NCBI RefSeq assembly: GCF_000143415.4
Contig: NW_003314292.1
Coordinates: 250,825-314,824, forward strand
Direction of reading: 5' to 3'
Source of the DNA: Selaginella moellendorffii
Lineage: Eukaryota > Streptophyta > Lycopodiopsida > Selaginellales > Selaginellaceae
DNA length: 64,000 nucleotides
Below are positions 10,201 to 20,783 of the stretch, one piece after another (positions within the stretch are counted from its first letter, which is position 1; each line of letters begins with the position of its first letter). Under the pieces are notes generated by a model. That model saw only the letters and a list, made by a program, of their open reading frames with translations. It ran no database searches and had not been told where the DNA came from. Position numbers and translations under genes: made by a program.

Positions 10201-11544
10201 CGCCGAGCTAAAAGCGCGCGATCGCAGTGGCCCAGCGCAGAGATTAGCAGCGGCAGTAGCAGCGCCAGCAATCCAGACTCCAGAGGCAGCGATCAGAGTG
10301 AGAGCGAGAGAGAGAGGGAGGAGCGAGCGAGTGAGCGAGAGCGATGAAGTGTGTGAATGAGGGCAGTACGCACGTCGCGGATTCGCCAGGGGGGAGGAGC
10401 TGCGAGAAGAACAAGGGAGGAGGAAGATCAAGAGGAGGGCTTTCTTTCTGGCATTCAAAGATGTGATCTTTCTACAGGTGAAAATCACTGCTTGTGACGC
10501 TCATCACTCCCATTTTCTTCCAAATCTCTCTTTTCTTTCCTTCTTCTTCCCTTTGTCCCTTCTTCGCTTCTGCTGCAAACAACAACGCCATCCTTGCTTG
10601 TCCCAGCTTTTGCCGGAGGCTTGTCCGAGCTTCTTAATTTGGTTTGCGTTGTTGACCCAATCAATCCATCCGTCACCCTTGCTCTTCCCATTTTTTCTCG
10701 TCTCGCCATCGATCAATCAATGCCATACTGGGTGATCAGATAGATGCATAGATTTAAGCTTTGCCACTTATGGGATCACCGACGAAATATCAGCTTTTCC
10801 TTTTCTTCTTTCCACTCCGGCTTTGGCGAGCTGCCTGTCAATTGATCAAACGTTGGCCACTGCTGCTGTGCTCCAAGGATTCCATTCCATCGCTGTTATG
10901 AGCTGAGCTGAGGATTGGAGCCAGCATTCTTTTCTCTCGCTCACTTTTCTCCGTTCTTCTTCCATCATTTCCTTCCACACTGCTGCCCGACAACTTGTCA
11001 CGGCTTCGTTGGCTTCTCGAGTGTTCCGTTCTGCGGCACTCCAGCGCGTTTGTCGATTTGTCCATAACCTCCAAGCCCAGACTCCATCCATAGCTATACA
11101 AAAAGCTTCCACTTTCTTTGATCATCTCTCCATTTCTTTCTCGAGAGCTTCCATCTTTTCCCTCGGCCAGTTGCGAACAACTAAGGCAGCTAGCAGACAA
11201 ATGTGGAAGCTTTAAGAATTGACAAGGGCCTATCTGGTTTTTCTGGTTTTGTACAACAATCCATCGCTCCCACAGCAAAGAAATGCCGAATTCTCCTCCT
11301 CCTCCTCCAAACATCTTCCAACAGTCCTTCCAGCCAAACCAGCGAATGGGATTCTTGAGAGTACTGCTGGGACTGGGACAGTGGTAGCGAAAGTTTTCTC
11401 CGTTTCCTATCTTTATAATCTCTCTGGCTATGGAGGACAGGATGATGGAGAGATAGTCTCGTCGAGAAGCAGCATAAAAGTGAAAAAAAAGAGACAAGAA
11501 ACCTTTGAGAAACGAGATCCTAGGAAGGAGTTCTAAGGAAGAAG
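10201..11544 (+). other. Probable promoter and 5' leader of the AP2 gene
   Basis: About 1.3 kb upstream of the AP2 start carries GA-rich (about 10298-10340) and CT-rich tracts and many splice-like sites but no domain-bearing ORF. Long 5' leaders are common for plant transcription-factor genes. The 219-codon antisense ORF here has no visible domain. Confidence 0.4.
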
Positions 11545-14500
11545 ATGATGTTGGACCTTAACGAGGCACCGCTGCTAGCGCTTGGAAGTGGTGGTGGTGG
11601 CGGTGGTGGCGGTGGTGGCGGCGGTGCCAGTGGTGGAGTGGAAGCTCCTCTCGCTGCCTTGAACGATGGAAAGCAACAGCAACTCCTCGGTAGCAGTAGC
11701 GTGATAACTCCGCGAGCTGGGAATCAAGGCGACAGTAGTTTGTCCGCCAGGCGGCCAAGAGCTTCTTCATCTCCAGGATCATCCGTGGATGTCACGATTG
11801 GCCTCGCGGCTGGATCAGCAGTAGCAGCAGCAGCAGCAAATCTTCCACTATCCAGTGCTTGCGATCAAGTGGAGACCTCGCAAGTGAATTCCGGTACGTC
11901 GAGCTCCGCGGTGGTGACGGTGGCCACAACGGGGGGCGGCGGAGGAGGAGGAGCTCGGCTGGAGCTCCGTGCCGGCGCAGCCACGGAGTCCGGCAGCTCC
12001 GAGGATTTCGAGGAGGCGTCCAGCAAGGCAGTGGATCCGGAGCTGGAGGTGTTCGAGGAGATCGATGGCGCAGTGAAGCGACAAAGAACCGCGGTTTTGT
12101 TCTTCGAGTCGAGAACCACTGCTGGCAGTGGTGGCGAGAGTGGTGGCGGCGGTGGCGGCGGCGGCTCCGCTGTGGAGCGGAATTGCGCTATATTCGTGTC
12201 GTCTCCCTCGGAATCCAGCGACGAGAGCTGCAAGATCCTGGGAGTTGGAGGTCACGCTGGAAGTGACACTACTCTCATCGGTGTTAGCGATGGATTCCAA
12301 TGCAAGGACAAGGCGGCGCTCATCACACGCCAGCTCTTTCCACTCGAGTCGTCGACGTCTCCTTCGACACACGCCGCCACCACCACGGCGGCGACGCCGA
12401 CTGGAGCAGCGAGTGTCTATGGATTCGGCGCTGGGAAATCCTCCCCGTGGATGGGATTGGAGTTCCATCAGCGAGCTTTGTCCGAGACCTCCGGACGACT
12501 GAGCGATGTGTGTCAACCGCCAAAGAAGAGCCGGCGTGGCCCGAGATCGCGCAGCTCCCAGTATCGCGGAGTGACGTTCTACCGGAGAACTGGGCGATGG
12601 GAGTCTCATATCTGGTGAGCGATTGTGGATTTCTTTTCTCTTTCTTCAGATCTGGATTCGATCAAACTCATGTTTTTCTTGGTTGAATTTGCAGGGATTG
12701 CGGAAAGCAAGTGTACTTAGGTGAGCCAACTAAAAAAATGGTTGTTTTTCTTAAACTGATGTGCTCGAACTTTTTTTTTTTCCAGGTGGTTTTGATACAG
12801 CTCACTCAGCTGCCAGGTGAGCGAGTGTTCTATCCATTTCTTTTTTTCAAGTTGGAGGGATCGTTGTTGGTTCTTACTTTCCTGACGATCTTTTCGATCC
12901 AAGTTCTCGTTTTGTCTTCTCTCCTCTGAAGTTCGGATTTGATTGACGTTTGTTTCTCCAGAGCCTATGACAAAGCTGCTATCAAATTCCGAGGACTGGA
13001 TGCTGACATAAATTTCAGCCTGAGTGATTACGAAGATGATATCAGACAGGTAAGCAGCAGCAGTAGCAGCTGCAGCGAGACGCGCGCAGCTCAATCAGAT
13101 ATCGTAAATGGTCTTACAAACTCTCTCCTTTTTTACTCCTGCCTTTGCAGATGGCACACCTCTCGAAGGAGGAATTCATTCACATCCTGCGTCGTCAAAG
13201 CACCGGCTTCTCGCGAGGGAGCTCAAAGTTCCGGGGCGTAACACTTCACAAATGCGGCCGCTGGGAGGCGAGAATGGGACAATTCCTCGGGAAGAAGTAC
13301 GTAGTTTTCCTGGCAATCGTTTTTCTCTATCGATCCTCTCAAAAAAATCTCCAGTGTCACTGATGTTTTAGTACGTTTTCCTTCTTTCAAAGGTACATAT
13401 ACCTGGGACTCTTCGACAGCGAGGTTGAAGCTGCAAGGTAGTATTATCTTATCTCGCAGCGCTTTTGCGAATCTTTTTTTTCTTTTGTTCGTGACACTAA
13501 TCTTGCAACTGGCAGTGCAGGGCATACGATCGAGCCGCGATCAGGTGCAATGGAAGGGACGCTGTGACGAACTTCGATCCCAGCTCGTATGAGAAGGAGG
13601 GTCATACGGAAGGAGGCGGTACGTATACGTAACCAGCTCGTCTTTCTTCGTCGTCCTGGTCGTATCATCTTTGTTAGTTCGATGCCTTTTCGATCTTGAC
13701 TGATTGATGGCGACAGAGCATAGTCGTCTTTTTCGTAGAAATCGTGGTGGCAAGTACTACGTGGTCTTGAAAAGTCCTCTCTCTCAATTGATTTTTTTGG
13801 TGTGTCATGCAGGCGTGAGCAGTCATAACTTACAGCTTGATCTTGGGATCTCGCTCTCAAGCCCGTCTGATCAAAGGCCAGCAGTCGAGGGAGGATCAGA
13901 CGCTTGGAAGCGAGTGAACTCCTCGGAGACTGGATTGAACTGGCCGGTAAATCAATCTCCCTTTATCCATCGTTTTCACTGTGCCAGAACACTAAACACA
14001 AACTTGATGCGTGCACAGGCAGCCGAAGCTCCTTATCGCGGCAGCATAGATTCAACGTATCCTTCATCGCATCTCGGCCACATCCACGATTCCTCCCCGA
14101 GCAAGGTTGGAGGTTTTCTCACTCGGGAGTGTGCTAGCTAAGAGCTTTGACGATGGTGGCTGCAGGATCATCACCAAGTTACATACAGGCTCGAGGACCG
14201 GAATCGCTTGTTCTCACCCCTGCAAGAACACCATCTTCCCCAGCAGCAGGAGCAGAATCACACTCACCACCTCCACCACCAACACCAGCAGCATCTAAGT
14301 TGGAACCTACATCCGGATCACCACTCGGCCCTCCGGAGCTACAGCGCTCCCGGACCCGGTTTGTCAGCTCCGACTCCAGCTCTAGCTCCAGCTCCAGGCC
14401 ATAGTTTTGTAGCTCCATCAGTGGCATTTGGAAGCTCGCAGCAGCACCAGTGGATCGGTGGCCACCCCGCGGGATCGTTCGCCGCCACTCCAGTGTTCCA

Positions 14501-14588
14501 CCACCACCACCACTTTCAGGTATGCAGTGTAGAGTTTCCCCGCGAAGTTAACCATTCGTTGGCGTTAGGCCACACAGCAACCGGGTGA
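11545..14588 (+). CDS. euAP2-type transcription factor (APETALA2/TOE-like)
   Basis: Ten exons were joined: 11545-12614, 12695-12720, 12786-12816, 12962-13049, 13151-13296, 13393-13437, 13521-13618, 13813-13946, 14019-14105 and 14166-14588, giving 715 residues. An EAR repression motif (LDLNEAP) sits at the N terminus; a Gly/Ser-rich region follows, then a basic [10 protein letters not shown] signal. AP2 domain R1 starts near residue 338 ([20 protein letters not shown]) and R2 near 430 ([20 protein letters not shown]). R1 lacks the ten-residue insertion of AINTEGUMENTA types, so this is the euAP2 lineage. A second EAR-like [10 protein letters not shown] follows R2, and the C terminus is rich in His, Gln and Pro. 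The end is uncertain: a donor at 14520 with an acceptor before 14611 would replace the last residues with NLVP. The spliced coding sequence has no clear miR172 site. Confidence 0.92.
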
Positions 14589-14817
14589 TCTTGCCAACAA
14601 TGCCCACAGAACCTTGTACCATAGCTCATAGGAACACTGAGTTTTGCGTGTAGTAGTATAAGTGTGAGTGTGGCTTTGTTTTGCAATAAGCAAAGGTGGT
14701 GGGGGCATCTAACAGAATATCCGATCCATTGACTTTGACCAAGGCCGACTTTAATTATTTTGACCTTTGACCCGAGAATATGCTTTTGAGTATTCCTGCT
14801 ATCTTGAATGTTTGGCT

Positions 14818-15615
14818 ATGGCGGTGGCGATCAACCCGGCATCGATCTTGTTGCCGGGGCGGGCGCGATCGATACGAGGTCTGTGCTCTTCCAGTCCGGT
14901 CGCGGGATCTTTGGCCACCGAGGAGGAGCAGCGCCAGCAGCGAAGAGCGCTCAAGGACGCTCTGGCGGAGCGGCTGGACGATAGCAAGGGGAATCTAGAC
15001 GAGGAGTCGCTGCGATTGATCTCGTCGCTGGAGGTGCTGAGCCCCCTGGTGGATCTCTCCCAGGTGCCGCACCTCTACCGCGGGTGCTTCCAGGGATTGC
15101 GCGCCTCGTTCAAGAACTCGGGGAGGAAGGGCGAGGTCCAGAAGGAGGTGGGCTTCTCCGGCGCGGTGGTCACGCTGGGGCGGGCGACCTTCAACGTTTA
15201 CAAGCCGACGAGCCTGGAGATCGTGCTGGGCACCACGTACAATCACGTCGGATTCACGGGCGAGGACGATTACTCGCTCATCATCCAGTTCCGGGTCGCG
15301 GGCCGCGACGATCTCGAGGGAATGCTCGTGAACCGCGCGAGGTTTAGCATCTCTGCGCCCAAGAGGATGGATGTGCTCTTCCTCTCGTCGACGATGAAGC
15401 CCAGGTTCTCCAGGGATTTGGGGGCGTGGATCGATTTCTTCCGGCGCGACAATGCGAGCATCAGCGAGGAGGATGGATCGGTGGATGCCACTCTCCCGGC
15501 GGCCAAAGGATGGCTGGATTACCTCTACCTGGACGAGGAGATCAGGATCACGAGAGGGAATCGAGGCGGCGTGTCAGTCGTCCAGCGGCTCGACGAGCCT
15601 GTTATAAATATCTAG
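14818..15615 (+). CDS. Plastid lipid-associated protein / fibrillin
   Basis: An intronless ORF of 265 residues from the ATG at 14818. An upstream in-frame extension to 14767 has no better start, and the chosen start gives a typical Ser/Arg/Ala transit peptide (MAVAINPASILLPGRARSIR). Fibrillins coat plastoglobules and thylakoids and bind plastid lipids. PAP_fibrillin signs are: an N-terminal helical region with LPxxxxx-style DEESLRLISSLEVL, a central beta barrel (FSGAVVTLGRATFNVYKP), and the family-typical C terminus YLDEEIRITRGNRGG, which in fibrillins marks active-form plastid members. The subfamily is not assigned. It lies 230 bp after the AP2 stop on the same strand. Confidence 0.85.
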   Translation: MAVAINPASILLPGRARSIRGLCSSSPVAGSLATEEEQRQQRRALKDALAERLDDSKGNLDEESLRLISSLEVLSPLVDLSQVPHLYRGCFQGLRASFKNSGRKGEVQKEVGFSGAVVTLGRATFNVYKPTSLEIVLGTTYNHVGFTGEDDYSLIIQFRVAGRDDLEGMLVNRARFSISAPKRMDVLFLSSTMKPRFSRDLGAWIDFFRRDNASISEEDGSVDATLPAAKGWLDYLYLDEEIRITRGNRGGVSVVQRLDEPVINI

Positions 15616-16166
15616 TACAGTAGAGAATTTTAAAATAAAAATGGATATAGCCGTTTGTTTCTAGGGCTAGGGTATTTCGATCGATGGAGCTGAGATGGCG
15701 CTCTGGCGCGAGCTGAGCGCTTGCATCGGTCGAGTCGCGATCGCGCTCGCATTTGTGAGAGGAATCGCGGTTGTTAATCAGGTACTTCGATCAATAGCAC
15801 CGAATTCGATCGCATTCTTGTTCGATGGATCTTTTTGCTGCAAAGCTCTGTGCATTCAAAGAAATCTTGATCGCTTTCATGTCTATTTCTATTTCATCAT
15901 GCACGAGATCGACGAGTTTGATCGGAATGTGTGAGATTTTTTTCTTTGGTTTTTCCTGACACACAATGTGTGTTCTCGTGACATACGGTTTCTTTTCTTG
16001 GTGCTCACAAGAATTTGGCATACATTTTTTTCGTCTTGTATTCAAGAGACTTTTGCTTCACTTCATGTGTTCCTGACACATAGAATGGTTTCTACAAAAT
16101 ATAGATAGATTTCTTTTTTCTTTTCTCTAACCAAATGCTTGCTTGCTTCTTCTCAGGCGAGTCCTA
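15616..16166. other. Intergenic region between fibrillin and FAD oxidase
   Basis: Apart from the orphan exon-like ORF at 15695, this contains T-rich sequence and no recognisable gene. It includes the 3' flanks of the fibrillin (+) and FAD oxidase (-) genes. Confidence 0.5.
15695..15781 (+). other. Orphan first-exon-like ORF with splice donor
   Basis: ATG at 15695 opens 29 codons ending at a clean CAG|GTAC donor. The peptide is a hydrophobic segment (RVAIALAFVRGIAVVNQ) such as begins small mitochondrial membrane proteins or inner-membrane-protease subunits. The only good downstream acceptor (TTCTCAG before 16158) adds ten codons and a stop, inside the 3' end of the opposite-strand gene. It may be the remnant of a broken gene or a chance ORF. 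Confidence 0.25.
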
Positions 16167-18008
16167 TCATCTGCTCACTCGGCAATTGAGGTCGGGGCTC
16201 CAGTCCTCGCTTCCAACACAATGGGTACACACGAAAAGTCCGCTGGGATCGACTTTGTCCTTGATTTTCTTGAGGGCGTCGTAGTTGCTGCCGAAGAAGG
16301 ATTGCTGCCAAGAGGGCTCGTTCCTGTTGGCCTCGTTCATGTAGCTTCCGGAGCCAGGGGTCAAGTCGGTCAGCATTTTGTAACCACTGCTCATCTCCGA
16401 CGCAAGGCTCGACTTGGTCTCCATGGTGCTGTTCTCGGCGAAAGGCCTCACGTAGAGAACATGCAAGAGGGCGTTTCGCCAGGCAGGGTTGACGGCGTTG
16501 TCCTGGGCTTTGGAAACTTTGCCTCCACCGACGAGATATCCCGAGATCCGCTGGAAGCCCATCTCTCCGAGTGAAACCAGTGCTTCCGCGAGCTTGTAAG
16601 GTGATTTTTCAGCAAGGGTGCGAGGGATCAGCCTGGATGCTTCAAGCTGAGAGAAACCAGACGGGAAGCCGCATTTACCGTTTGTGCACTGGTTCTCGAG
16701 GTGCCATTCGTAGTACGAGGAGAACTCCTTGATCTTACCACTGACGACGACGAGCTCGTTCTTCCAGCCTTCAACGTATGCAAGCAGGGGCTGGAGCGAC
16801 TTCTCTGCAAAGGCCATGTCCTTGTTGGGGAGAAGATACTGGGCTATCAGAGTCTTGCCGGCAGCGATGAAGAAGCCTCCCCATCCTGCGTCGGCCATGG
16901 ACGGGTTTAAGCTGATGACTTTGGCAAGCAGATCCTTGAAGGCGGAAGAAGTGCTGTTGGGACCTGTGGTGATGATATACGACGCGAAGACGAGGTTCGT
17001 CAGTGCCGGGTGTGCAACATAAGTGACCGCTGTGACAACACCGAAAGTACCTCCGCCTCCTCCTCGAAGCGCCCAGAAGAGCTCCTTGTTCTGGCAGGAG
17101 TTTGCCACCACCAGTTTCCCATCGGCTGTGACGACGTCGTACTCCAAAACGTTGTCTGCTGCGAGACCAAAGGATGGAGAGAGCTGGCTGTGGCCACCTC
17201 CTTGAGGATACCCACCGGCAGCTCCGACTGAAACACATTGAGCTCCTACGACGGTCCTCTTGTTCTTATGCGCCGCGGCGTAGACCTCCTCCCACTGGAC
17301 ACCGGCTCCGACTTTCACAGAAGGGGTGTTCTTACCGGTGTGGCAGCTCTGAGACCTGGGGGTCCTCAAGGCGACCCAAGGATCTTGAGCTTCCGGCGCT
17401 TCGACTTCATACTCGGCGAGCTCGTGGAATTTGTCCGAGAAAGTGATATCCTTGAGGTGATGGACCCAGATGCTGAGAGACCCCGGGGCCGTGTTCTTTC
17501 CCGTCATGTCGTGGCCGCTGTTCTTGATGACGAGTCGAAGATTGTGCTGCGACGCGAACGAGACTGCCTTTTGGACTTGAGACACTGTGGACACATCGAC
17601 AACATACATTGGTACGGCACCTTGCAAACATTCCGAGGCTCTGTCGCCCCGCAGCAGGCAGCCTTTGTCTCCATCCATCTCCATGTTGGGGACTTGCAAC
17701 GCGCTGGGCTGGTCGGATCTCCAGAAGGGGTCACCCGAGTTCTCGGTGACGAGCTTGCAAGCATTCTCGTCGAAGTAAGGATCATGGCAAGGGAAGCCCA
17801 GCGGCTTTGCTGCTATCAGTGCTCCTCCGACCGACGCATTGAAACTCTCCCACGTCTTGGCGTCTGGCCAGCATTCCTGCGACGGGAGACACCGGCATGA
17901 TCCTGCTGCTGCTGCTCCACGTAACGACAGTGGGAGGAATGTTATCATCAACACAATGACTAGCAGCTGGTAGTAGTGGCGATCATCCTCAGCAGCACTG
18001 GACGCCAT
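16167..18008 (-). CDS. Secreted FAD-linked oxidase, fungal type (FAD_binding_4 + BBE)
   Basis: An intronless ORF of 613 residues from the ATG at 18008. The N terminus has a hydrophobic signal segment (LLVIVLMITFLPLSLRG, about 15-31) and then a Cys-rich start (CRCLPSQECWPD). This Cys-rich opening is typical of fungal secreted flavin oxidases (isoamyl alcohol oxidase / 6-hydroxynicotine oxidase-like) rather than plant berberine-bridge enzymes. The PCMH-type FAD domain includes VIKNSGHDMTGKN, whose His166 fits the 8alpha-histidyl FAD attachment site, then VGAAGGYPQGGGHS and WALRGGGGGTFGVVTAV. The second cysteinyl FAD link of bicovalent enzymes is not visible. A BBE-type C terminus ends near VDPSGLFVCTHCVG. 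It probably oxidises an alcohol or secondary metabolite outside the cell; the substrate is unknown. No introns and fungal-like features suggest horizontal transfer (inference). Confidence 0.88.
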   Translation of the reverse strand: MASSAAEDDRHYYQLLVIVLMITFLPLSLRGAAAAGSCRCLPSQECWPDAKTWESFNASVGGALIAAKPLGFPCHDPYFDENACKLVTENSGDPFWRSDQPSALQVPNMEMDGDKGCLLRGDRASECLQGAVPMYVVDVSTVSQVQKAVSFASQHNLRLVIKNSGHDMTGKNTAPGSLSIWVHHLKDITFSDKFHELAEYEVEAPEAQDPWVALRTPRSQSCHTGKNTPSVKVGAGVQWEEVYAAAHKNKRTVVGAQCVSVGAAGGYPQGGGHSQLSPSFGLAADNVLEYDVVTADGKLVVANSCQNKELFWALRGGGGGTFGVVTAVTYVAHPALTNLVFASYIITTGPNSTSSAFKDLLAKVISLNPSMADAGWGGFFIAAGKTLIAQYLLPNKDMAFAEKSLQPLLAYVEGWKNELVVVSGKIKEFSSYYEWHLENQCTNGKCGFPSGFSQLEASRLIPRTLAEKSPYKLAEALVSLGEMGFQRISGYLVGGGKVSKAQDNAVNPAWRNALLHVLYVRPFAENSTMETKSSLASEMSSGYKMLTDLTPGSGSYMNEANRNEPSWQQSFFGSNYDALKKIKDKVDPSGLFVCTHCVGSEDWSPDLNCRVSR

Positions 18009-18775
18009 ACTCTCCACTCAAGCTTTCAGTACTTCCGCACCTGTATCAAGCAGTTAAATACACCAACAACACCGAGAAAGAGGGAGGTATGTGCTCGATG
18101 CTCATGGATCTTTGGTCTACACTTTTTGACTGTTCTAACGCTTTCCGCATCATTGAATCGCCGCCTTATCGCGTTTGTGTTTGTGTGTGGTTTTCAGGCT
18201 CTTATTTTACTCGTAAAGGATTCTGTCCCTGCCAGCTTACAGTTGCTGAAACGTATTTTAGTGGCTAGTGCTCTTCACAACACATGGTTTAAACGATCAC
18301 GGGCACGTCTTTCCCAGTGTGAGCGGAGCGGAGTGGAGTGTTTGGACTTTTCTGTAAGAGGTCTGTTATTCTCGATGCACTTCTTTTTTCTAACGCTGAG
18401 AATTATAGCTCTGTGGTCAGTGCCCGACACGCAAGTCCACCGAGAATGCCCCAGAATTGAATAGCCGCAGGTTTCACATGTCAAAACGTGAGCCATGGCT
18501 TTCTGTCGGTATCACTCCCAGTGTGAGCGGCAGCCATACCACAACTTTACAGCGCGGTTTGCTCTTCGTGGGTCCTCATGACTTGAAATAGCTGTTGTTG
18601 TTGTTGCAGCAGCCTGCAATGCCGTAGTGCTTCTGATATTACTTTACGTAAGCATTATGTCGTCGCGCACTACCGAAGGTAAACCAAGTTTTATCACTTT
18701 AGCTAATGCTCACTTGTGTTTTGCACAAAACGCGCCAGGGGAGACCACATTGATCATGCTGAGGGAAGCTCAATT
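18009..18775. other. Intergenic region, no gene seen
   Basis: About 770 bp between divergent genes. A CCCAGTGTGAGCGG word occurs twice (about 18314 and 18510). Part may be leader of the PPR gene, whose frame stays open upstream to 18716 but without an ATG. Confidence 0.45.
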
Positions 18776-20632
18776 ATGTCAGTGGATCAACTAAAAGTGA
18801 TAAGGTGCTCCACAGCAGGTGCCATATATTCTCCCAGCAAAGACATTCAGCTCTCCAACATTCTTCTACAGACTTATGCGAAGTGCGGGGATCTGTTACA
18901 TGCACGCTCGGTGTTCGATGGCATCTGCGACAAGGACATCATCTCATGGGTCTCTATGCTCTCTGCTTATGCCCGAAATGGACATCTGGAGGAGGCCAGA
19001 GCACTGTTCCAAGGAATGCCACAGCGGAACTCGGTGGCTTGCACTACTATGCTGGTCGCTTATGCCCGGAGCGGGCAAACTGACGAGGCAAAGCGAGTGT
19101 TTGACGACATGAAAGAGAGGAACTTGGTGACCTGGAACGCTATGCTCGCTGGCTATGCCAGGAAAGGACACTTGGTCGAGGCGAAGCTGCTGTTTCAGAT
19201 TGCTCCAGAGAGGGATGTGGTTTCATGGACGACAATGGTTACTGCTCATGCTGAGAAAGGCCACGTAGAAGACGCGAAGAAATACTTCGAGAGAATGCCA
19301 GAGCGAGACTTGGTTTCCTTCACTACTATGCTGACTGCATACGCAGAGAACAGCCGTTTTCACGAGGCCCGGACTTTGTTTTCCAGGATGCCAGAGCTCG
19401 ACTTGGTATCCTGGAACGCAATGCTGGTGGCTTATGCTCACGAGAACGACTTGGAGGGTGCAAGGCAGGTGTTTGATCGGATGCAAGAACGAAACATGAT
19501 ATCGTGGAACGTGATGCTGTCCGGGTATGCTCAGCGCGGGGATATAGAAGAAGCTCGAAGAGTTTTCGACGCTATGCGGGTCCGCAATTTGGTCTCGTGG
19601 AACGCGATGCTCTCGGCACTCTCCCGCGGCTGCGAGCTCCAAGAGGCCAAGATGGTGTTTGACAGAATGCCGCAGCGGGACGTGGTCTCGTGGAACACCA
19701 TGCTGTGTGCATTCGCTGAGAACGGGGAGATACAGTCGGCCAAGAAACTCTTAGACAGCATGCGCGAGTGGAACTTGGTGTCCTGTACGGCGATGCTGAG
19801 TGCTTACTCGGAAGCTGGCGAGCTCGAGAACGCGAGACACGTCTTCGATCTCATGAAGGAGCGGAACGTCGTTTCCTGGACAGCCATGCTCTCGGCCTAC
19901 GCGCAGAATGGTCACGTCCGGGAAGCCAAGCAGGTTTTCGACGCCATGGGAGTGAGGAATGTCTGTAGCTGGACAGCCATGCTCTCGGCCTACGAGAAGA
20001 ACGGCCAGCTTGAGGAAGCCAAGCAAGTTTTCAGCGCGATGACGGACAGGAACCTCTCCTCGTGGAACGCGATGCTGGCGGCTTACGCTCGGAACGGGCA
20101 TCCGGGGAAAGCTCGAGAGGTGTTTGAAGGGATTCCGGAGCAGCGGAACACGGTGTCGTGGAACGCGGTCCTGGCGGCCTGTGCGAGCAGCGGGGAGAGC
20201 TCCAGTGGCGCCATGGAGATGTTCTACACGATTGCGCTGAGTGGCGACGCAGGGGACGAGATATCTTTCGTGTGCATCCTGGTTGCGTGCTGCCACCTCG
20301 GGGAAGTTTACACTGGATGGCAGCTTTTCCAGTCCATGGCCAGGGACTACGGCTTGAAACCGGCCAAGCAGCACTACTGCTGTATGATTGATCTGCTGGG
20401 ACGGGCCGGATATGTGGAAAGTGTGGAGGAGCTCATCGACAGTATGCCTTACGTGCCGGACGAGTGCGAGCGCACGGCCTTTCTCCGAGCTTGTGGAAGC
20501 CGCGGAGATACCACTGCTAGTTTACAAGCCCTTGGGAGCGTGGAGGAAAACAAGGCTACTGCTGCTACTGCTTCTTCCTACGTTCTTCTATCCAACACCC
20601 TCAAGCAGCGGCAATTCGTGAACATCCAGTAA
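18776..20632 (+). CDS. PPR protein with about 14 tandem 31-residue S-type repeats
   Basis: The first in-frame ATG is at 18776, giving about 618 residues without introns; an upstream exon cannot be excluded because the frame is open before it. Pentatricopeptide repeat proteins bind organelle RNA one base per repeat. Here some 14 repeats follow each other at an almost exact 31-residue spacing (pattern SWNAMLSAYARNGHLEEAKx then VFDxMPERN), typical of S/SS repeats in PLS-class proteins, rather than the usual P-L-S triplets. The C terminus has an E-like tail (YGLKPAKQHYCCMIDLLGRA) but no DYW deaminase domain. It is probably a mitochondrial or plastid RNA-processing or editing factor; no clear transit peptide is visible at this start. 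Confidence 0.9.
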   Translation: MSVDQLKVIRCSTAGAIYSPSKDIQLSNILLQTYAKCGDLLHARSVFDGICDKDIISWVSMLSAYARNGHLEEARALFQGMPQRNSVACTTMLVAYARSGQTDEAKRVFDDMKERNLVTWNAMLAGYARKGHLVEAKLLFQIAPERDVVSWTTMVTAHAEKGHVEDAKKYFERMPERDLVSFTTMLTAYAENSRFHEARTLFSRMPELDLVSWNAMLVAYAHENDLEGARQVFDRMQERNMISWNVMLSGYAQRGDIEEARRVFDAMRVRNLVSWNAMLSALSRGCELQEAKMVFDRMPQRDVVSWNTMLCAFAENGEIQSAKKLLDSMREWNLVSCTAMLSAYSEAGELENARHVFDLMKERNVVSWTAMLSAYAQNGHVREAKQVFDAMGVRNVCSWTAMLSAYEKNGQLEEAKQVFSAMTDRNLSSWNAMLAAYARNGHPGKAREVFEGIPEQRNTVSWNAVLAACASSGESSSGAMEMFYTIALSGDAGDEISFVCILVACCHLGEVYTGWQLFQSMARDYGLKPAKQHYCCMIDLLGRAGYVESVEELIDSMPYVPDECERTAFLRACGSRGDTTASLQALGSVEENKATAATASSYVLLSNTLKQRQFVNIQ

Positions 20633-20783
20633 TGCACTTCGTAATCTTTTTTGTTACTCTTCTTTGGAAATAACTAACATTGTCTATTTCATCTTCAACA
20701 TCTGAAGCTCACACTATTTGGAAAATATGAACAGCTTACAGGGCTCGGGGCAAAAATGAAATTATGATACTTTTATAAGCTCA

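Noticed and set aside
10838-11497. 219-codon minus-strand ORF upstream of the AP2 gene
   Set aside because: No domain, low-complexity composition, and it lies in the probable 5' leader; likely chance.
14155-14180. miR172-like site CTGCAGGATCATCACC
   Set aside because: The CTGCAG part is the intron end and is removed by splicing; the remainder matches too poorly.
17238-17900. 220-codon plus-strand ORF over the FAD oxidase
   Set aside because: Antisense shadow; the opposite strand has full domain evidence.
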